A stretch of 9,733 nt of DNA, taken from positions 1-9,733 of the forward strand of contig JACRGZ010000176.1 of NCBI GenBank assembly GCA_016234155.1, given 5' to 3'. Positions 6,089 through 9,733 of the stretch are shown here, one piece after another. Positions within the stretch are counted from its first letter, which is position 1; each line of letters opens with the position of its first letter. The stretch comes from Nitrospirota bacterium (GTDB taxonomy: Bacteria > Nitrospirota > 9FT-COMBO-42-15 > HDB-SIOI813). The notes beneath the pieces were generated by a model. It ran no database searches, had not been told where the DNA came from, and saw only the letters and a list, made by a program, of their open reading frames with translations. Made by a program: the position numbers and the translations under genes.

Positions 6089-8165
6089 CTATCTGTGTAA
6101 AATCTGCAAAGTTGAGAAAAAGTTCTTTTAGATTATTCAACAGAGACAGTCTGTTATTTCTTAGAACCATATCCTTATCCATTACCAGGACCTTATCAAA
6201 GAAAAGATCTACATGGGGCTTTAGCTCCGCAATGCAGGCAAATGCCTTTTCATAATCATGCTCACCCTTTGCCAGCAAGGCATTACGTTTCCTATCTTTA
6301 TATACCTGATAGAGCCCCTTTTCTTCCTTTTCCTTAAGCAATTCCTCTTTAAGCCCTACTTTGAAATCAGGAGGGAAATCAGGAGGAATTATATTCATAA
6401 CACGCTTGAAAGAGATGATAAGGGAATCAAATTCAGTTCCCATCCTGAACCGGTCTAATGCGCTGATCCTCAGAAATGCATCAAAGGGATCGTCAAGCCC
6501 TGCCAATATAACACTTCTCACACAGTCATAACGATAACCCTCAGAAACGAGGAGTGTGTTAAGTCTTTCCCTGAAGAATTCCATGACGCTCTCTAATACC
6601 TCGCGCTGAATTGTCACCGGTATAATATCCCCATAAATAGATAATGCCGACTCTGTTATTTTTCTCAAAGAGATATGATGCCCGCCCTTTATAAGGATAT
6701 GCAGAATCCCAAGGGCCTGGCGTCTTAGTGCATACGGGTCGTATGAACTGGAGGGTATATTGGCTGTACCAAAGCATCCGACAATATTGTCAATCTTATC
6801 TGCAACAGCAAGTATCTTGCCGCATTTCGTAGATGGCAATTTATCCACGGCAAACCGCGGAAGATAGTGTTCAAATATTGCCATTGCCACCTCACCCTCT
6901 TCCCCCTGCCTGCGGGCATACTCTCTCCCCATCACCCCCTGCAGCTCAGGGAACTCACCGACCATCTCTGTCATAAGGTCCGCCTTTGAAATACCTGCAG
7001 CCCTCTCTGCCGGAGCAGTAATTTCAGGCCAGCCAAACAAAGGGGCAAGTTTACCGGTGAGCCTCTCTAATCTTTCGACCTTGTCCCACATGGTGCCAAG
7101 TCCCGCCATAAAGACCACCTGCTTAAGCCTTTCTGATTGTCTTTCGAGCCTCGTCTTACAATCTCCGCTGAAGAAAAACTTTGCATCAGAAAGCCTTGCC
7201 CTTATAACCTTCTCATAGCCGGCTCTAACTACATCAAGCCTTTTTGGCATAGTATTGCTTACAGAAATAAAGTATGGGAGGCTTTCACCCCTCTCCCCTT
7301 CAATAGAAAAAGAGCGCTGGTGTTCACGCATAACAGTAATTAATACATCCTTTGGCAGGATTAAAAATTCATCATCAAACCTTCCACAGACAGCCACAGG
7401 ATATTCAGTAAGAAATGTTACCTCCTCAAGGAGTTCTTCATCCACTATTACAATCCCGCCCTTTTCTTTCGAGATATCTTTAAGCTGATCTTCTATAAGA
7501 CGGCGCCTCTTTGTCTGATCCACTATGACAAATCTCTCTTCTAACGACCCCGGATAATCATCAACTCCGTTAACAGTAAACGGTGAAGGAGACATGAAGT
7601 GGTGGCCGTAAGATAACCTGCCACTCTTCAGACCGGCAAACTCAACCGGCACCGGATTATCTCCATAGAGGGCTAAAATCCATCGGATAGGTCTTGCAAA
7701 ACGCGCCCTTGTCGAATTCCAGCGCATAGATTTAGGAAATGTAATTGTACATAGCAGGTGTTGGAGCAGCGAAGGAAGGATATCAATTGTCAACTTGCCC
7801 TTCTCGCTTATCTCTGCATAAACATATTCACCCTTGTCCGTCTTTTTTATTTTTAAGGATGAGACATCAATACCCTGGCCTTTAGCAAAGCCGGCGGCGG
7901 CCTTAGTCGGCCTTCCTTCGCTGTCATATGCTATATTCCTCGGCGGACCTGACACCTCTACGGCAATATCTTCCTGCCTATCATGTAATTCACGTATAAT
8001 CAGGGCAACCCGTCTCGGTGTGGCATATACTACTGCATCCTTATACTGGAGACGGTTTTCCCTGAACAGCCTTTCAGCCGCATCCTTGATGGCTGAGATT
8101 GTAGCAGGCATAAACCTCGCCGGTATCTCCTCAGCGCCTATTTCTATGAGCAAGTCACGATTCAT
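6069..8165 (-). CDS. glyS: Glycyl-tRNA synthetase, beta subunit
   Basis: GlyS is the large subunit of the bacterial alpha2beta2 glycyl-tRNA synthetase. It binds tRNA-Gly, while the active site for glycine activation lies in GlyQ. The 698 residues are close to the usual length. Recognised family blocks are LLIEIGAEEIPARF (5-18), MREHQRSF (279-286), RARLSDAKFFFSGD (322-335), KADLMTEMVGEFPELQGVMG (394-413), the HD-like ADKIDNIVGCFG (455-466) and DPYALRRQALGILHI (476-490). A C-terminal DALR-type anticodon-binding region follows, about 590-690. The start is fixed by the conserved N-terminus, although no Shine-Dalgarno is visible in the AT-rich leader. The 255-bp gap from glyQ is large for this gene pair and is filled by a heptamer array and a MITE-like element. 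Translation may therefore not be tightly coupled to glyQ, and glyS may need its own promoter or read-through. Confidence 0.97.
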   Translation of the reverse strand: MNRDLLIEIGAEEIPARFMPATISAIKDAAERLFRENRLQYKDAVVYATPRRVALIIRELHDRQEDIAVEVSGPPRNIAYDSEGRPTKAAAGFAKGQGIDVSSLKIKKTDKGEYVYAEISEKGKLTIDILPSLLQHLLCTITFPKSMRWNSTRARFARPIRWILALYGDNPVPVEFAGLKSGRLSYGHHFMSPSPFTVNGVDDYPGSLEERFVIVDQTKRRRLIEDQLKDISKEKGGIVIVDEELLEEVTFLTEYPVAVCGRFDDEFLILPKDVLITVMREHQRSFSIEGERGESLPYFISVSNTMPKRLDVVRAGYEKVIRARLSDAKFFFSGDCKTRLERQSERLKQVVFMAGLGTMWDKVERLERLTGKLAPLFGWPEITAPAERAAGISKADLMTEMVGEFPELQGVMGREYARRQGEEGEVAMAIFEHYLPRFAVDKLPSTKCGKILAVADKIDNIVGCFGTANIPSSSYDPYALRRQALGILHILIKGGHHISLRKITESALSIYGDIIPVTIQREVLESVMEFFRERLNTLLVSEGYRYDCVRSVILAGLDDPFDAFLRISALDRFRMGTEFDSLIISFKRVMNIIPPDFPPDFKVGLKEELLKEKEEKGLYQVYKDRKRNALLAKGEHDYEKAFACIAELKPHVDLFFDKVLVMDKDMVLRNNRLSLLNNLKELFLNFADFTQIVVEGKT

Positions 8166-8174
8166 GGCTTTAAA

Positions 8175-8244
8175 TCTGAAATTTCAAATTACGAATTCCT
8201 TATCTGACTTCTAACCTGCTCCCTCATCCCTCATTGCTTATTAC
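8175..8244. repeat. Degenerate 7-nt periodic tract before glyS
   Basis: On the + strand, ten consecutive 7-nt steps all begin with T. Neighbouring steps are often similar (TCTGAAA and TTTCAAA; TGCTCCC, TCATCCC and TCATTGC). The tract runs into the TTATTAC unit that is perfectly repeated on the far side of the MITE-like element. I read it as the decayed part of one heptamer array. The periodicity is by eye and moderate. Confidence 0.4.
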
Positions 8245-8245
8245 T

Positions 8246-8377
8246 TGAGGCTTTTGCAAAAGTCTATGTCATCCCCGAAATCTTCTATCGGGGATATGAT
8301 TTTCTGTAATAAAACACTATATTCCCGCTTAAATCATGCGGGAATGACAACATTTTTATACTTTTGCAAGAGCCTCA
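8246..8377. mobile_element. MITE-like element between glyQ and glyS
   Basis: The 132-bp element is bounded by 18-bp terminal inverted repeats, TGAGGCTTTTGCAAAAGT at 8246-8263 and ACTTTTGCAAGAGCCTCA at 8360-8377, with one mismatch. Each terminus holds the palindrome CTTTTGCAAAAG or a one-mismatch version of it. Inside lies a twin-hairpin repeat. CTTATTACT abuts both ends (8237-8245 and 8378-8386). That may be a 9-bp target duplication, although the surrounding TTATTAC array could produce it anyway. There is no transposase, so any movement would need one in trans. Confidence 0.7.
8268..8348 (+). repeat. Twin-hairpin intergenic repeat, copy 2 (nested)
   Basis: It has the same build and orientation as the copies at 34-112 and 9605-9681. 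Hairpin one is ATCCCCGA/TCGGGGAT, hairpin two is ATTCCCGC/GCGGGAAT, each with a 9-nt loop, bracketed by GTCAT and ATGAC. Here it sits inside longer terminal repeats that the other copies lack. The core can therefore exist with different outer ends. Confidence 0.85.
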
Positions 8378-8435
8378 CTTATTACTTATTACTTATTACT
8401 TATTACTTATTACTTATTACTCATTGCTTATTACT
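8378..8435. repeat. Perfect (CTTATTA)6 array at the 3' end of glyQ
   Basis: Six identical 7-bp units fill 8378-8419. The 16-mer CTCATTGCTTATTACT follows at 8420-8435, and an exact copy of it lies at 8230-8245 beyond the MITE-like element. The glyQ stop codon (complement of 8421-8423) and the last four GlyQ residues, SNKQ, lie in this repeat sequence. In the glyQ direction the unit is GTAATAA, which contains TAA. Copy number is likely to vary between strains by slipped-strand replication. Confidence 0.95.
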
Positions 8436-9263
8436 AAGATACCCCTCGGCACACCGCTTTGCGAGGTTCCTCACCCTCGCTATATATCCTGTCCTCTCCG
8501 CCACACTGATAGCCCTTCTTGCATCAAGGAGGTTAAAGATATGGGATGTCTTGAGGCAGTAGTCATACGCCGGCAGGATCAACCCCTTCTCTATAAGGGA
8601 AGACGCCTCTTTTTCACACATGCTAAAGGATGCGAACAGCATCTCAACATCAGCCTCTTCAAAATTGTAACGGGAAAACTCTACCTCCGTCTGATAGTGT
8701 ATATCCCTGTAGGTAACTCCTTCAGTCCATGTGAGGTCAAACACATTATCCACCCCCTGCAGATACATGGATATCCGCTCAATTCCATATGTAAGCTCGA
8801 CTGAAACAGGTTCAAGTTCAACCCCGCCTATCTCCTGGAAATATGTAAATTGCGTAACCTCCATCCCGTCAAGCCACACCTCCCATCCAAGCCCCCATGC
8901 GCCAAGTGTTGGAGACTCCCAGTCGTCTTCTACAAACCGTATGTCATGCTCGTCTTTCTTCAGACCAAGTGATGCAAGGCTTTGTAAATAAATGTCCTGT
9001 ATATCTTCAGGGACTGGTTTAAGTATCACCTGGAACTGGTAGTAGTGTTGGAGCCTGTTTGGGTTCTCACCGTAGCGGCCGTCTGTAGGCCTCCTTGATG
9101 GCTCTACATATGCCACCCGCCATGGTCCTGGGCCCAGGACCCTGAAAAATGTGGCCGGGTTGAATGTGCCGGCGCCAACCTCTATGTCATAGGGCTGCTG
9201 GATGACACATCCTTTGTCCGCCCAGAATCTCTGAAGAGAGAGGATAACTTCCTGAAAATTCAT
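8421..9263 (-). CDS. glyQ: Glycyl-tRNA synthetase, alpha subunit
   Basis: GlyQ carries the class II catalytic core that activates glycine with ATP and charges tRNA-Gly together with GlyS. The 280 residues are close to the family length with a shortened tail. Highly conserved blocks are visible: QPYDIEVGAGTFNP (23-36), AYVEPSRRPTDGRYGENPNR (51-70), LQHYYQFQVILKP (71-83), IRFVEDDWESPTLGAWGLGW (108-127), GMEVTQFTYFQ (133-143) and NLLDARRAISVAER (244-257). The start gives MNFQEVILSLQRFW, the expected N-terminus. There is no Shine-Dalgarno. A near-perfect promoter places the expected transcription start at the ATG, so the mRNA is probably leaderless. No T-box leader is present. The C-terminus ends in SNKQ, encoded by heptamer repeat sequence. 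glyS follows after a repeat-filled 255-bp gap. Confidence 0.97.
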   Translation of the reverse strand: MNFQEVILSLQRFWADKGCVIQQPYDIEVGAGTFNPATFFRVLGPGPWRVAYVEPSRRPTDGRYGENPNRLQHYYQFQVILKPVPEDIQDIYLQSLASLGLKKDEHDIRFVEDDWESPTLGAWGLGWEVWLDGMEVTQFTYFQEIGGVELEPVSVELTYGIERISMYLQGVDNVFDLTWTEGVTYRDIHYQTEVEFSRYNFEEADVEMLFASFSMCEKEASSLIEKGLILPAYDYCLKTSHIFNLLDARRAISVAERTGYIARVRNLAKRCAEGYLSNKQ

Positions 9264-9270
9264 GATATGG

Positions 9271-9300
9271 ATTATAAGTAAACGAGGCTCTTACTGTCAA
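9271..9300 (-). promoter_or_regulatory. Sigma-70-type promoter of glyQ, probably leaderless
   Basis: On the - strand TTGACA (9300-9295) and TATAAT (9276-9271) are both exact consensus hexamers, 18 bp apart. Only 7 nt separate the -10 box from the glyQ ATG at 9263. Transcription would start at or within a base or two of the A of the start codon, which agrees with the missing ribosome binding site. Confidence 0.8.
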
Positions 9301-9313
9301 GGATATGGGTTTT

Positions 9314-9343
9314 TTGACGTTAAAACATTATTTCTGATATTAT
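9314..9343 (+). promoter_or_regulatory. Possible divergent promoter towards the repeat array
   Basis: On the + strand TTGACG (9314-9319) and TATTAT (9338-9343) are 18 bp apart, each one base from consensus. Transcription would start near 9350 and run into the structured repeats. The -35 box lies 13 bp from that of the glyQ promoter, back to back. AT-rich DNA gives chance matches, so this is tentative. Confidence 0.4.
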
Positions 9344-9351
9344 ACAAAAGC

Positions 9352-9397
9352 AAGATGAAACACCCATGAGCCCAGGCTCACAAAGGATGATGAAAAT
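9352..9397 (+). repeat. Linker repeat, copy 1 (5' end degenerate)
   Basis: It contains AGATGAA, then CATGAGCC-CA-GGCTCA (perfect palindrome 9367-9380), a purine stretch and ATGATGAAAAT. Compared with the copies at 9541 and 9690, the 6-bp stem is identical but the two loop bases are CA instead of GG. The outer ATTTTCA arm is missing here. It marks the start of the array nearest glyQ. Confidence 0.8.
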
Positions 9398-9534
9398 CAA
9401 ATATCAAATATCAAAATGTAATGTAAAATGTAAACTTGTCCTCATGAAAATGGGGAAAGGAAAGCTCCTATCATTTTTGAATTCGGGGTACCCACGAAGT
9501 GGGTCGTGTCATTTTGATATTTGACTTTTGATTT
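9394..9534. repeat. Inverted heptamer arrays enclosing hairpins (cargo A of the right-edge array)
   Basis: The ends 9394-9418 and 9510-9534 are 25-bp inverted repeats with two mismatches. The left end is built from 7-bp units (ATCAAAT twice, ATCAAAA, then TGTAATG and TAAAATG to 9430). The right end is built from ATTTTGA, TATTTGA and CTTTTGA. Inside are a hairpin with AAAATG/CATTTT and AGGA/TCCT arms (9447-9477) and a tight hairpin ACCCAC-GAA-GTGGGT (9490-9504). The segment lies between linker copies 1 and 2. No convincing gene is present. Confidence 0.75.
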
Positions 9535-9540
9535 GAGGTT

Positions 9541-9590
9541 ATTTTCAGGTGAACCGTCATGAGCCGGGGCTCACAAAGGAGGATGAAAAT
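9541..9590 (+). repeat. Linker repeat, copy 2 (complete)
   Basis: This 50-bp unit is nearly symmetric. ATTTTCA (9541-9547) and TGAAAAT (9584-9590) are inverted ends, with a central palindrome TGAGCC-GG-GGCTCA at 9560-9573. A purine run, AAAGGAGG, directly precedes ATGAAAAT. The unit could fold as a two-part stem in RNA or as a cruciform in DNA. It joins two different cargoes. Confidence 0.85.
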
Positions 9591-9604
9591 CAGTTGTTTC
9601 AATC

Positions 9605-9681
9605 TTTGTCATTCCCGAAATCTTTTATCGGGAATCTGGTTTAAAACCAGATTCCCGCTTAAGACATGCGGGAATGACAAA
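9605..9681 (+). repeat. Twin-hairpin intergenic repeat, copy 3 (cargo B of the right-edge array)
   Basis: The outer arms TTTGTCATTCCCG (9605-9617) and CGGGAATGACAAA (9669-9681) are a perfect 13-bp inverted repeat. A 29-nt palindrome with a central A occupies 9629-9657. It can also fold as two 8-bp hairpins, ATTCCCGA/TCGGGAAT and ATTCCCGC/GCGGGAAT, like copies 1 and 2. The first hairpin differs from those copies at both partners of one base pair and so stays paired. Confidence 0.9.
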
Positions 9682-9689
9682 CAATGGGT

Positions 9690-9733
9690 ATTTTCAGATG
9701 AACTGTCATGAGCCGGGGCTCACAAAGGATTAT
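9690..9733 (+). repeat. Linker repeat, copy 3 (cut by the window end)
   Basis: ATTTTCA (9690-9696) is followed by GATGAACTGT and the palindrome TGAGCC-GG-GGCTCA (9709-9722), then a purine run. The right arm would lie just outside the window. The repeat cluster therefore continues to the right. Confidence 0.8.

Noticed and set aside
8245..8562. + strand open frame of 105 codons
   Set aside because: It runs through the MITE-like element and the tandem array into antisense glyQ, with no protein-family features.
8364..8804. + strand open frame of 146 codons starting in the heptamer array
   Set aside because: Its start is repeat sequence giving 7-residue repeats, and the rest is antisense to the highly conserved glyQ.
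9281..9291. GAGGCTCTT in the glyQ promoter spacer as a relic of the MITE-like terminus
   Set aside because: Only 9 bp match the terminus at 8360-8377, and no second end is seen nearby, so chance is sufficient.
9264..9365. Glycine T-box or riboswitch upstream of glyQ
   Set aside because: The promoter abuts the start codon, and no T-box sequence or leader terminator is present.
9352..9733. CRISPR array
   Set aside because: The repeats are about 50 bp, spaced 149 and 193 bp apart, and the inserts are themselves palindromic. No cas genes are visible.

Overview
The window holds six protein genes separated by short intergenic stretches that are unusually rich in repeats. The organism looks Gram-negative, because a predicted outer-membrane beta-barrel with a signal peptide and a C-terminal Phe is present. 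Glycyl-tRNA synthetase is of the two-subunit bacterial type, and the glyQ-glyS-ppdK order together with abundant GTCATTCCCG-type intergenic hairpins suggests an environmental bacterium of the Nitrospirota or Desulfobacterota kind. That placement is an inference from style and not a proof.

Layout, left to right. A twin-hairpin repeat (34-112) leads straight into an outer-membrane barrel gene on the + strand (130-1371). All other genes lie on the - strand. Read in their own direction they are glyQ (9263-8421), glyS (8165-6069), ppdK (5853-3220), ribD (3147-2038) and ribE (1961-1368). The barrel gene and ribE converge and share a CTAG tetranucleotide that provides both stop codons. Between glyQ and glyS lies a 132-bp MITE-like element beside a perfect 7-bp tandem array. 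The last 470 bases (9264-9733) contain no recognisable protein gene. They hold a near-consensus promoter for glyQ, a possible divergent promoter, and a modular array of structured repeats running off the window edge.

How the genes fit together: GlyQ and GlyS form the alpha2beta2 glycyl-tRNA synthetase, which releases AMP and PPi. PpdK interconverts PEP, AMP and PPi with pyruvate, ATP and Pi. RibD and RibE catalyse the middle and last steps of riboflavin synthesis; ribBA and ribH are not next to them. The barrel protein is of unknown substrate.

The most unusual signal is a 7-nucleotide periodicity in every intergenic region. The unit sequence differs at each site, the arrays often come as inverted pairs, and they overlap the stop codons of ribE, ribD and glyQ. 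A second signal is the right-edge array, in which a 50-bp symmetric linker alternates with different hairpin cargoes. The left edge carries pieces of the same linker. No CRISPR array, tRNA, rRNA, transposase gene or classical riboswitch was found.
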